Source of the DNA: an uncultured Eubacterium sp. | Lineage (GTDB): Bacteria > Bacillota > Clostridia > Lachnospirales > Lachnospiraceae | NCBI GenBank assembly: GCA_910580075.1 | Contig: CAJTVR010000043.1 | Coordinates: 1 to 39,922 of the forward strand | Length of the DNA stretch: 39,922 nucleotides | Direction of reading: 5' to 3' | Shown here: positions 24,221-31,861 of the stretch, piece after piece | Numbering within the stretch: position 1 is the stretch's first letter | Layout of the letters: each line of letters starts with the position of its first letter | Notes under the pieces: generated by a model | Seen by the model: only the letters and a program-made list of their open reading frames with translations | Told to the model about the DNA's origin: nothing | Databases searched by the model: none | Translations under genes and position numbers: made by a program

Positions 24221-25167
24221 TTCATAACTCCTTCTAAAAATCCGGTCATTGCATTTTCGTAAGCTTCCATATCTTTATAGTAGCTTTCCGCATGCGCTGC
24301 TCCTTCTATGATCAGTTTTGTTGTTTCTGATGCACAGTTTTTTTCTATTTCATGACACATGCTGCATGGCACAAATGTATCAGCATCTCCGTGTATCAGG
24401 AGAATCGGAACCTGTGCCTTTCGCACTTCCCTGGCTGCATTACACTCATCCAGGCCGTAACCTGCTTTTTTACGGTTGATCCAGTCTGTAATCTGCATGG
24501 TAGGAAATGCCGGCATATGATACATAGACCGGAGCACATGGGTAAATACTTCTTTCGGAGATGTAAATGCACAGTCTGAAATAATCCCTTTTACCTGATC
24601 TGGCAGCTCTAATCCGCTGGTCATCAGTACCGTAGCTGCCCCCATGGAAATCCCGTGCAGTACAATTTTAGTCTGCATGCCGCAGCGTGCAATTACCCAG
24701 TCAATCCAGGAACAGGCATCAATTCTGTCCAGACATCCAAACCCGATATATTCTCCCTCGCTTTTGCCATGCGCGCGCTGGTCTACGAGCAGAAGGCTGT
24801 AACCATTCTTTAAATAATAATCTGAAATTCCGCAGAAATCGCTTCCTGCCTGACCGGTATAACCATGAAAACAGATTGCAATTTTTTCGTCTTCTTTTGT
24901 GTCTGACGGAACATAAATTGCATGCAGATTTAAACCATCGCCTGACTTTTTATAAACATCTTCATGAGGATGCGCAAACAGTCTGTCTTTGCGTTCCTGA
25001 ATCAATGCCATGTACTGGTTCCAGTCTGTTCCCGCCATTTTCATTGTGCGTTCTACATCCGTATTGCTGCGTTTCATTGTTCTATGATATAAGTAGGCTG
25101 ACACGCCTGCCTGCGCAGCTGCAAGTGCACCAGCAAAAACCGCTGTTCCTTTTAAAATCTTCTTCAT
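24217..25167 (-). CDS. Membrane-anchored alpha/beta hydrolase
   Basis: A 316-residue serine hydrolase of the lysophospholipase/aminopeptidase-S33-like type. An N-terminal hydrophobic segment (about 5-27, LKGTAVFAGALAAAQAGVSA) suggests a membrane anchor or uncleaved signal. The catalytic serine is in LHGISMGAATVLM (nucleophile elbow G-I-S-M-G, about 170). The acid is probably in LLIHGDADTFVP and the histidine in GAAHAESY. CFHGYTGQAGSD gives the oxyanion loop. It lies in the acyl operon between SCP2-like and acyltransferase genes. It may release the product as a thioesterase or lipase, or deacylate a lipid precursor; the sequence cannot decide. Confidence 0.82.
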   Translation of the reverse strand: MKKILKGTAVFAGALAAAQAGVSAYLYHRTMKRSNTDVERTMKMAGTDWNQYMALIQERKDRLFAHPHEDVYKKSGDGLNLHAIYVPSDTKEDEKIAICFHGYTGQAGSDFCGISDYYLKNGYSLLLVDQRAHGKSEGEYIGFGCLDRIDACSWIDWVIARCGMQTKIVLHGISMGAATVLMTSGLELPDQVKGIISDCAFTSPKEVFTHVLRSMYHMPAFPTMQITDWINRKKAGYGLDECNAAREVRKAQVPILLIHGDADTFVPCSMCHEIEKNCASETTKLIIEGAAHAESYYKDMEAYENAMTGFLEGVMK

Positions 25168-25188
25168 ATTTCTCCATTTCTGTGAAAA

Positions 25189-25524
25189 CTATTTTTTACC
25201 TTTGCGATCAATAAAGTCTTTTAAACGAAGTGCTTTGCCGATATCCCCTTCCACCTTCAGTTTCTGCAAAGTTACTGCCACTACCGGATCCAGCTTTCCT
25301 GCAGCTATTTTCATAAAGGTATCTGCCTTGCCTGTAAACATGGCATCCCTGTCGAAATATTCATACGGCTCTACATAAATCTGTCCTTCTTTTACTTCTA
25401 CATAAAAAATACCTTCCGCATCTCCGACAATATTAAACTGGTATGCCAGATGATCTGTTATATCGCTGACATCTGCTTCCATAAATTTGCCTTTAATCTC
25501 TGAAAAAAAATCTGCGTATGTCAT
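25189..25524 (-). CDS. SCP2-like sterol/lipid-binding domain protein
   Basis: A single-domain protein of 111 residues with the SCP-2 pattern: YQFNIVGDAEGIFYVEVKEG, then YEYFDRDAMFTGKADTFMKIAAGKLDPVVA and KLKVEGDIGKALRLKDF. SCP-2 domains form a hydrophobic tunnel that binds fatty acyl chains, acyl-CoA or other lipids. There is no signal peptide, so it should be cytosolic. It is the first gene of the acyl operon, close behind the TetR operators, with GGAGG before its ATG. A lipid-handling role for the operon product or precursor is inferred. Confidence 0.85.
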   Translation of the reverse strand: MTYADFFSEIKGKFMEADVSDITDHLAYQFNIVGDAEGIFYVEVKEGQIYVEPYEYFDRDAMFTGKADTFMKIAAGKLDPVVAVTLQKLKVEGDIGKALRLKDFIDRKGKK

Positions 25525-25547
25525 AGTAAACCTCCATTATCTGTGTT

Positions 25548-25562
25548 TCGACCAATGGTCGA
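25548..25562. promoter_or_regulatory. Operator 1: perfect 15-bp palindrome
   Basis: TCGACCAATGGTCGA is a perfect 7-1-7 inverted repeat. It lies roughly +9 to +23 relative to the inferred start of the acyl operon and ahead of the SCP2 ribosome site. Its size and position fit a TetR-family operator, and the TetR gene is divergently placed 175 bases away. Confidence 0.75.
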
Positions 25563-25577
25563 CTTGTCTTTACAAAA

Positions 25578-25606
25578 ACAATAACACTTCTTCGACCATT
25601 GGTCAA
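25578..25606 (-). promoter_or_regulatory. Sigma-A promoter of the acyl operon
   Basis: The minus strand reads TTGACC (25606-25601), 17 bases, then TATTGT (25583-25578). The -35 has five of six and the -10 four of six consensus bases. The -35 lies wholly inside operator 2. Confidence 0.7.
25592..25606. promoter_or_regulatory. Operator 2: near-perfect 15-bp palindrome over the -35
   Basis: TCGACCATTGGTCAA repeats operator 1 in inverted orientation with a single base change (six of seven pairs hold). Its centre is 44 bp, close to four helical turns, from the centre of operator 1. It covers the -35 of the acyl-operon promoter, so binding should block RNA polymerase. Confidence 0.72.
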
Positions 25607-25650
25607 TAAGAACTTTCCCATAAAAGTAACAAAAATTTAATTTATTTATG

Positions 25651-25681
25651 TGGACATTTTCATATGAAATTATGTTATAAT
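25651..25681 (+). promoter_or_regulatory. Promoter region of the TetR gene
   Basis: TGGACA (25651-25656) and a perfect TATAAT (25676-25681) are separated by 19 bases, longer than ideal. The spacer holds a perfect 12-bp palindrome, TTTCATATGAAA (25658-25669), unrelated to the GACCA operators. It could be another regulator's site or chance in AT-rich DNA. Confidence 0.5.
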
Positions 25682-25737
25682 ATGAAGAAACGGATTTTGC
25701 AGTCAGAATAATTATTGATCAGGAAGGCGAAAAAGCT

Positions 25738-26352
25738 ATGCCAGACATTTCAAAATATGACCAGATATTAGATGCTCTTCAGACACTGTTAGAAAATGAA
25801 AACATGCAGACTATTACCGTCAGCCAGATTGCACAGACAGCCGGCATCGGAAAAGGAAGCATTTACTATTATTTTTCTTCCAAAGAAGCTGTCCTGGAAG
25901 CGCTGATTGAACGCAACTATAAGAAACCTCTTGAAACGGCAAAAGACCTTGCAAAGCGCACAGACATTCCTCCTTTTACCCGCATGGCTATGATTATGCA
26001 GGCTTGCAGGAACTCTTCTGCAGAATATCTGCGCGAAGATTCTGTTCCTTCGTTTATCGGCGCACAGGAACAGTCCTATCTGCACCAGAAATACCTCAAT
26101 TACCTGATCTGCGAATTGAAACCGGAGCTGACGGCAATCATTGAACAGGGAATTGAAATCGGGGAAATTCATTTTGAATACCCGGCCGCACTCGCAGAAA
26201 TCGTACTGATTGTTTTAACGGTAAAACTTGGAAATTCGCTGCTTCCTTCGACTGCAGCAAATATTGAAGAAACAATGCGTGCTTTAATTTCGCTGCTTGA
26301 AAAAGGGACGGAAAATCCGCAGGGGTCGCTGAATTTTCTGCTGTCGCTTTGA
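25738..26352 (+). CDS. TetR/AcrR-family transcriptional regulator
   Basis: A 204-residue regulator. The N-terminal helix-turn-helix is clear: QILDALQTLLENENMQTITV, then SQIAQTAGIGKGSIYYYFSS and KEAVLEALIERNY (about 1-60). The rest is the helical ligand-binding and dimer domain. The ATG has AGGAAGG upstream. Divergent placement and the two GACCAnTGGTC palindromes in the shared spacer make it the likely repressor of the five-gene acyl operon, with a lipid-like or acid ligand as inducer (inference). The last residues (SLNFLLSL) are encoded by the first unit of a degenerate repeat that continues past the stop. Confidence 0.9.
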   Translation: MPDISKYDQILDALQTLLENENMQTITVSQIAQTAGIGKGSIYYYFSSKEAVLEALIERNYKKPLETAKDLAKRTDIPPFTRMAMIMQACRNSSAEYLREDSVPSFIGAQEQSYLHQKYLNYLICELKPELTAIIEQGIEIGEIHFEYPAALAEIVLIVLTVKLGNSLLPSTAANIEETMRALISLLEKGTENPQGSLNFLLSL

Positions 26353-26490
26353 TCTGACGCGCTGATTGGAGCCGGAAGGGCTGGATTTTCTGCTGTTTTG
26401 ATACGGCATCGAATCACAGCAGCAAAAGCCGGACTTTCTGCCGCCGCTTTGAAACGGCGCTAGATTCTTACACTCGAATAAAAACCGGAG
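26328..26490. repeat. Three degenerate ~50-bp tandem repeats
   Basis: Units begin at 26331, 26383 and 26431 with GAATTTTCTGCTG, GGATTTTCTGCTG and GGACTTTCTGCCG. Each continues with a GCTTTGA/GTTTTGA block, a CGG or CGC block and an AGCCGG or ACCGG end. Spacing is 52 then 48 bases. The first unit covers the 3' end of the TetR gene including its stop codon. No known element recognised. Confidence 0.5.
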
Positions 26491-26494
26491 TATA

Positions 26495-26524
26495 GGGGCA
26501 GCTGTCAAAAACCAGCCGCTCCCC
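26495..26524. terminator. Weak hairpin between the convergent TetR and PBP genes
   Basis: GGGG (26495-26498) pairs with CCCC (26521-26524), and CAGC with GCTG-type bases inside, with an internal loop. There is no good U-tract on either strand next to the stem. It is the only terminator-like structure between the two converging genes. Confidence 0.3.
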
Positions 26525-26565
26525 TTGATCTCAGTCGAATATCCACATCAGGCACCGCCTTTGCC

Positions 26566-28203
26566 CTAAAAATATGCATCAAACACCGCCTTTGCTACCG
26601 GCACAGCATAAGCACCTCCCGTACCGGCCCCTTCTACGACAACAGACACCACGATATCATCTTTCCCCTCTTTTGACGCATATCCTGTAAACCACGCATG
26701 ACTGTCTTTTGCACTTGTAAATTCTGCAGAACCTGTTTTTCCGGCTGCGGTATAATTCTGCCCGTTCAAAGATGCAGCGGTCCCGTCTGTAACTACGGCT
26801 TTGAGATATTTTTTAATAGTACCGGCTTTTTTCGGAGTCAGAAGCTGTGCATACTCCTGCGGCTCATTTTTCCAGACTCCGGCACCGCTGTAATTAGTCA
26901 CCTGATCGATGATATAAGGTTTCATCAGCACCCCGTCCTGGTTCACTGCCGCCATAACCAGTGCCATATGATATGGTGTTACCAGTGTTTTTCCCTGTCC
27001 AATAGACGTCTGCATGATTTCGCCTTTTGAAGCTCCTTCTTTCAGCGTAAAGCTGCTTTTTTTATATGGAAACTCACACGGAAGCTCCGTATTAAACAAA
27101 AGTTTTTCATTCGATGCGGCAAACTTTTTCAGATCCAGGTTCAGACCGATATCTGCAAAAGAAGTATTGCAGGATTTAGCAAATGCAGTTTTTAAATCTT
27201 CCCGGCCATGTACGGCATTTCCAAAACAGTGGATGATATTCTCCCCTTCTGTCAGATTTCCCGCACAGTCATACGCATAATTTTTGTAATTCCTGTTCTC
27301 CTTCATATATTCTAACAGCGTAAATATTTTAAATGTGGAACCAGGCGGATACAGCCCCTGGGTGGCACGGTTTAAAAGCACAGAAGAGTTTCCTTCTTCT
27401 GAAGTAATGCTGTCCCATTCCTGAGCAATCGTATTCGGGTCAAAATCCGGTTTGGATACCATAGCTAAAATTTTTCCAGTAGAAGGCTGCAGCGCCACGA
27501 CTGCCCCCTGGTAACTGCCAAGCGCCTCGTAAGCTGCTTTCTGCACATTCATATCCAGTGTCGTGACTACTGTATCTCCAATATTTTTCTTATCCTGAAT
27601 TTCATTCAGTATTTTTTCCAGAAAAAATGCATGGGAACGCAGCAGCTGGAAATTACTGGCTGACTCAATGCCTGATTTTCCATTTGTGCTGAATCCTACT
27701 GCATGGGCAAACATCCTTCCATACGGATAATTTCTGGTTTCTGAGCCGTCTGCTGCCGTTTTCGTCTCAGCCAGAACATCCCCCTGGGCAGATACAATAT
27801 CTCCTCTGATAATCCGCTCTGCAAATGCGTCCTGCCTGGCATTGTATGGACTGTTTATAAATTCCTCGCTCTTTTCAATCTGAAAATAAGCAAAATAAGC
27901 AATCATTCCTAAAAACAGTGCCAGAAACAGATACGTAACGACAGCAAATTCCCGGTTTCTTTCTGAATTGTTTATAGCAGTTCCTGAAAGATTGTTCCCG
28001 CAGACCTCCCTGCCTCGCAAGTCCTGGTCATCTTTTTTTCTTTTCAGGCGTTTATCCGGATATTCAGACTGTGTCTGGTCTTTCTTAAGCGTCCGTCTGC
28101 CAGACTGCCTGCGCTGTTCATCCAGAAATTTCCCTACGTCTTTTTTCCTTTGCTTTTCCTGTAGCGCTTCCCCTTTTTCCATATCCTGCAGATTTCTTCT
28201 CAT
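26566..28203 (-). CDS. Class B penicillin-binding protein (transpeptidase, PbpA/PBP2-like)
   Basis: Cross-links peptidoglycan as partner of the adjacent SEDS glycosyltransferase. It has a long, very basic cytoplasmic start (about 1-88, many Lys/Arg/Gln), one membrane helix (about 89-110), a dimerisation-type domain, then the transpeptidase. The active-site motifs are STFK in PPGSTFKIFTL (S about 288), SCN in AKSCNTSFAD (about 341) and KTG in AAGKTGSAEF (about 486). The ATG at 28203 has AGAGGT upstream; it lies 86 bases inside the end of the SEDS gene. MEKGEAL at 28182 is an alternative start. The basic leader is longer than in typical PbpA proteins. Confidence 0.93.
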   Translation of the reverse strand: MRRNLQDMEKGEALQEKQRKKDVGKFLDEQRRQSGRRTLKKDQTQSEYPDKRLKRKKDDQDLRGREVCGNNLSGTAINNSERNREFAVVTYLFLALFLGMIAYFAYFQIEKSEEFINSPYNARQDAFAERIIRGDIVSAQGDVLAETKTAADGSETRNYPYGRMFAHAVGFSTNGKSGIESASNFQLLRSHAFFLEKILNEIQDKKNIGDTVVTTLDMNVQKAAYEALGSYQGAVVALQPSTGKILAMVSKPDFDPNTIAQEWDSITSEEGNSSVLLNRATQGLYPPGSTFKIFTLLEYMKENRNYKNYAYDCAGNLTEGENIIHCFGNAVHGREDLKTAFAKSCNTSFADIGLNLDLKKFAASNEKLLFNTELPCEFPYKKSSFTLKEGASKGEIMQTSIGQGKTLVTPYHMALVMAAVNQDGVLMKPYIIDQVTNYSGAGVWKNEPQEYAQLLTPKKAGTIKKYLKAVVTDGTAASLNGQNYTAAGKTGSAEFTSAKDSHAWFTGYASKEGKDDIVVSVVVEGAGTGGAYAVPVAKAVFDAYF

Positions 28204-29515
28204 CGGTTACCTCTTCGTCTTCTCTGAGAATATAAATTCCCTGAATAATTGCAAATATCATAAATGTGGCCAGCAGAGAACTGCCTCCATAACTGACCAG
28301 CGGCAGCGTGACTCCGGTAGACGGAATGAATTTCGTAACGCCTCCGACTGTTAAAAATACCTGAAATCCATAAGCCGTTCCAAGCCCCAGGGCAAGCAGC
28401 TTATAGAACTGGTCATGAATCTGCATGGCAATATTTAAAAACATCAGATAGCAGCTTGCGCAGACCATAATCAGGCAGACGGCAAAAATACCGCCCAGTT
28501 CTTCTGAAATAGCAGCAAATACAAAATCTTCTTCAACTATCGGGATTTTTTTCGGCATTCCCTGGCAGAGCCCCATGCCGAACCATCCCCCGGTGCCAAT
28601 GGCAAACAGTGCCTGGCAGACCTGGTATCCCTCATTATCAATGACGGAAAGCGGATCTTTCCATGCCGTTACCCGCACCCTGACATGGCGGAATAATTTG
28701 TATGCAGCAAATGAAGCCGCACTCCCGCCAGCAAGCCCTCCGGCAAAATAAAGCGGATTGCGCGTAGCTGCATACAGCATGACCAGATACGTAATAAAAT
28801 AAATAAGCGCTGCTCCAAGGTCTTTGGATACTGTTAAAATCAGCACATGCACAGCAGCTGCCACTGTAGTTTTTACTACCTGTGAAAACTCTGTCGAGCG
28901 GTGCAGCATAGATGCAGTAAAAAATACAAAAATGATTTTTACAAATTCTGACGGCTGGACTGCGATCCCGGCAATCCTAAACGACAGTTTTGCACCATAG
29001 CTGACAGATCCGAGCACCGCCACTGCCAAAAGCAGTGCAATACCTGTGACAGCATACATCCAGGTAAGCCTGTCTAAGAAGTGCAGCTTATGGATAAAAA
29101 ACGGTATAATCAGTGTAATGGCTGTAGCTGCAGCTGCAATCTCATACTGGCGGACTGCCCGCTCCACATCCAGCCTGTACAAAATAATAAATCCGGCTGC
29201 CAGCAGCATGCACATATTATTGACCAAAAGGCCGCTGGCACGTTTATAAATATATTTATAAATTACCAGAATGCAGCAAAGCAAAACAGCCTGCATGACA
29301 TAAGCGGTCAGTACGTCCGCTGTTTTGCGCACTGTAAAAATGACTACAAAAGCATTTAAGTGTATCAGAAAAATAAGTTTCGTCTGTTTTCTTAATATCC
29401 GCTTCTGTCTCCGTTCTGATTTTTTTCTGTTTAGCACTGTAAAGCAGATGAATGTATAACATGCAAATAAAAAAATAATCAGATATTTTGAAATCTCTAC
29501 AATCAGATTCTCCAT
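28118..29515 (-). CDS. SEDS-family peptidoglycan polymerase (FtsW/RodA/SpoVE)
   Basis: Polytopic membrane glycosyltransferase that polymerises lipid II. Some ten or more hydrophobic helices are seen, with the SEDS signatures VSKDLGAALIYFITYLVML (catalytic Asp region) and the C-terminal FIPSTGVTLPLVSYGGSSLL. The 465-residue length includes a long N-terminal membrane extension, as in clostridial RodA-like forms. The ATG at 29515 (MENLIVEIS) is chosen because AGGAGGG lies seven bases upstream; the frame is open 30 codons further, but without such a site. Its C-terminus is basic (KEKRRREISG) and overlaps the PBP gene by 86 bases. Confidence 0.93.
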   Translation of the reverse strand: MENLIVEISKYLIIFLFACYTFICFTVLNRKKSERRQKRILRKQTKLIFLIHLNAFVVIFTVRKTADVLTAYVMQAVLLCCILVIYKYIYKRASGLLVNNMCMLLAAGFIILYRLDVERAVRQYEIAAAATAITLIIPFFIHKLHFLDRLTWMYAVTGIALLLAVAVLGSVSYGAKLSFRIAGIAVQPSEFVKIIFVFFTASMLHRSTEFSQVVKTTVAAAVHVLILTVSKDLGAALIYFITYLVMLYAATRNPLYFAGGLAGGSAASFAAYKLFRHVRVRVTAWKDPLSVIDNEGYQVCQALFAIGTGGWFGMGLCQGMPKKIPIVEEDFVFAAISEELGGIFAVCLIMVCASCYLMFLNIAMQIHDQFYKLLALGLGTAYGFQVFLTVGGVTKFIPSTGVTLPLVSYGGSSLLATFMIFAIIQGIYILREDEEVTDEKKSAGYGKRGSATGKAKEKRRREISG

Positions 29516-29555
29516 AGTCCCTCCTGTGCTGTACCAGGCAGAAGTTTGATCCTGT

Positions 29556-31751
29556 TTACTCAACACCCCGTTTGTAATGGCCATTCGTATAAGCGCCTGC
29601 CACATCTGTCATGTTCACACAGCCCTTATGGAAAAATGCCTCCCTGCATCCAGCAAGAATCTTTTGTACCTTTTGTCTGCTTTCCATCGTAAACCACAGC
29701 CTGAAAGCTGCCGGCTGCAGAGGAAGCAGTTCTTCTGCCAGCTGAATCAGTGATAGCGGCTGTGCATTATATATTGTATTGTAACATTCACTGCAGTTAT
29801 TTCTGACTGGAAACTCTTTGGCATAGCGGTCTTTCAAATAGATAAGTCCTCTCGTCTTTGTACAGCGTCCGGCTGTTTTGCTGACACACTGGGCACTTGT
29901 CATAAGCGGTATATGCCCGTAAATAATCAGTTCACTGGACGCCTGAAATCTGGCACGCAGCTCTTTTTTATTCAGTTCGAGCGGTACCGTATCAGATTCC
30001 CAGCCTGCAGACAGATAAGCAGCCTTTGCCGTATCCGACCAGGCATACAGGCTGTAATCTAAAACGCAGCGTTTTTTATCTGCTTTTACTGCTTCTAAAA
30101 ATCCAAGCTCATCAAAATTTTTGACAAGAAAGCCGTCTATCTCACACAGCTTATCATTTTCCCAGAGCTTTTGATAAAACTGCGCCGTTTCCTTTCGAAA
30201 TACAGAAGGCAGTGCCAAATAAGCCTGTTTTCCAGCCCTTCTGATACTATCTGCATGCTCTTTTAATTGTACCGTAAAATCTTTATGTGTATACATCGCA
30301 CTGTCTAAATAAATGCGTGAAATAAAATCTTCTTCCAGTACAGCAGAAAGCTGCTGCGGCTCTTCGATTACGGCAGTAAAGCAGAGTTCTTTTGATTCTC
30401 TGACAGATGAAGAGCTTCCTGTAAGGTTTTCAGCTTCCATACTGACAGTTTCCGTTAAAACTTTCCGGCGGTAACGGGATAACAGCCTGGCATTTAATTC
30501 GTCTAATGCCTTACGGCGCAGCTCGTTTACTGCTTTTTTCTGCAGAAAAATATTTTCATCCATTGTAATGTCCATGGATTCTATCACAAACGGCGTATTA
30601 CCTGTTTTTGACAGCTGTCCTGCAATCATCTCACGGCTTACTGGCTGGTTCTGCGCTGCCTGAACGCATCCTTCCTCTGCGCCTGCCAGAATGTCCCCGC
30701 AGGATACCGAAAGTTTTGCAGGCTGCCCGGTTTTGAAACTGGCCTGCAGACAGACCGGTATCTTTTCCGCAGCATCCAGGCAGGTTTCTGCACCGGCATG
30801 CTTCTCGTGATTCGGCCGCCTGAGTGTAAGCATGTCCGCTCCATTGTGCTGCTTATAATAACCGTCCGTAAATCCGCTGCGGTTTCCTGCAAAAAGGAGT
30901 TTTTCATAATCCCGGTCCGTTACTTCTGCTTCCCCTGTTTCCATATACCGGTCAATGTACTTCCGGTAAACCGATGTAACGCTGGCTGCATATTCTGCCG
31001 ACTTCATCCGGCCTTCGATTTTAAAAGAATCAATGCCTGCCTCAATCAGATGCGGAATCTCACGGATTGTGCACAAATCTTTCGGACTGAGCAGATAGCA
31101 GTCTGTATCTGATATTCTGTGATGATTTTCATCGAACGCCGTATATGGCAGGCGGCAGGGCTGCGCACACCGGCCTCTGTTTCCGCTTCTGCCTCCCAGC
31201 ATGCTGCTGAACAGGCACTGTCCGGAATAACAGTAGCAAAGGGCACCGTGTACAAAACACTCCAGTTCGATATCCGACTGTCTTTTGACAGCACGGATTT
31301 CCTCCAATGACAATTCCCTGGCCGGAACAATGCGCACTGCGCCAAATCTGCTTAAATAAGAAGCCCCGTAAATGCCGGATACAGACATCTGCGTGCTTGC
31401 ATGAACCGGCAGATCTGCAAACCACTCGTGAATTTTGCACATAACACCAAAATCCTGTACAATCACCGCATCCAGGCCCTGTTCGTAATACGGCAGCAGA
31501 TAGTCATAAAGTACCTGCATTTCCTTCTGTTTAAAAAGCGTATTCACAGTCAGATAGAGCTTTCGTCCGTACAAATGCGCATAATCAACTGCCTCAAGCA
31601 GTTCCTCTTTTTCAAAATTCTGTGCATAGGCCCTGGCTCCGAACTGGCTGCCTCCTGCATAAACCGCGTCTGCCCCGGCCTGAATCACTGCTTTTAATGT
31701 CTGAAATGAACCGGCTGGTGCCAGAAGCTGCGGGCTTTTCCTTTTTTTCAT
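29556..31751 (-). CDS. U32 peptidase-family protein (TrhP/RlhA-like, RNA hydroxylation)
   Basis: The N-terminal half matches U32 proteins: LLAPAGSFQTLKAVIQAGAD, then ADAVYAGGSQFGARAYAQNF, ALCYCYSGQCLFSSMLGGRS and GNRGRCAQPCRLPY with the cysteines that bind an iron-sulfur cluster. EFPVRNNCSECYNTI near the end adds two more cysteines. Members such as TrhP (tRNA U34 5-hydroxylation) and RlhA (23S rRNA C2501) are prephenate-dependent RNA hydroxylases. The ~730-residue length with a C-terminal DUF3656-like region is closer to RlhA-type architecture; the substrate is not proven here. ATG 31751 (MKKRKSPQ) is favoured, as GGAG precedes it; 31763 is the longer option. It lies between the ZapA-like and SEDS genes. 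Confidence 0.88.
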   Translation of the reverse strand: MKKRKSPQLLAPAGSFQTLKAVIQAGADAVYAGGSQFGARAYAQNFEKEELLEAVDYAHLYGRKLYLTVNTLFKQKEMQVLYDYLLPYYEQGLDAVIVQDFGVMCKIHEWFADLPVHASTQMSVSGIYGASYLSRFGAVRIVPARELSLEEIRAVKRQSDIELECFVHGALCYCYSGQCLFSSMLGGRSGNRGRCAQPCRLPYTAFDENHHRISDTDCYLLSPKDLCTIREIPHLIEAGIDSFKIEGRMKSAEYAASVTSVYRKYIDRYMETGEAEVTDRDYEKLLFAGNRSGFTDGYYKQHNGADMLTLRRPNHEKHAGAETCLDAAEKIPVCLQASFKTGQPAKLSVSCGDILAGAEEGCVQAAQNQPVSREMIAGQLSKTGNTPFVIESMDITMDENIFLQKKAVNELRRKALDELNARLLSRYRRKVLTETVSMEAENLTGSSSSVRESKELCFTAVIEEPQQLSAVLEEDFISRIYLDSAMYTHKDFTVQLKEHADSIRRAGKQAYLALPSVFRKETAQFYQKLWENDKLCEIDGFLVKNFDELGFLEAVKADKKRCVLDYSLYAWSDTAKAAYLSAGWESDTVPLELNKKELRARFQASSELIIYGHIPLMTSAQCVSKTAGRCTKTRGLIYLKDRYAKEFPVRNNCSECYNTIYNAQPLSLIQLAEELLPLQPAAFRLWFTMESRQKVQKILAGCREAFFHKGCVNMTDVAGAYTNGHYKRGVE

Positions 31752-31790
31752 ATAATTCTCCATGTATGAATGAAAACAGGGAACAGATTT

Positions 31791-31832
31791 GAAACAGCCG
31801 CGAAATACTGCATGTTATTTCACGGCGGTTTC
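31791..31832. other. Stable hairpin between the ZapA-like and U32 genes
   Basis: GAAACAGCCGCGAAATA (31791-31807) pairs with TATTTCACGGCGGTTTC (31816-31832) over 17 positions with one mismatch and one wobble, loop of eight. It starts about 30 bases after the ZapA-like stop on the minus strand and has no U-tract. It may be an mRNA 3'-end or processing element that separates expression of the two genes. Confidence 0.55.
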
Positions 31833-31861
31833 ATAACTCCACCCCCTGCTTTGATTCTGAT

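Noticed and set aside
29516..29605. 30-codon upstream extension of the SEDS gene
   Set aside because: It overlaps the U32 gene end, and the strong AGGAGGG precedes the ATG at 29515.
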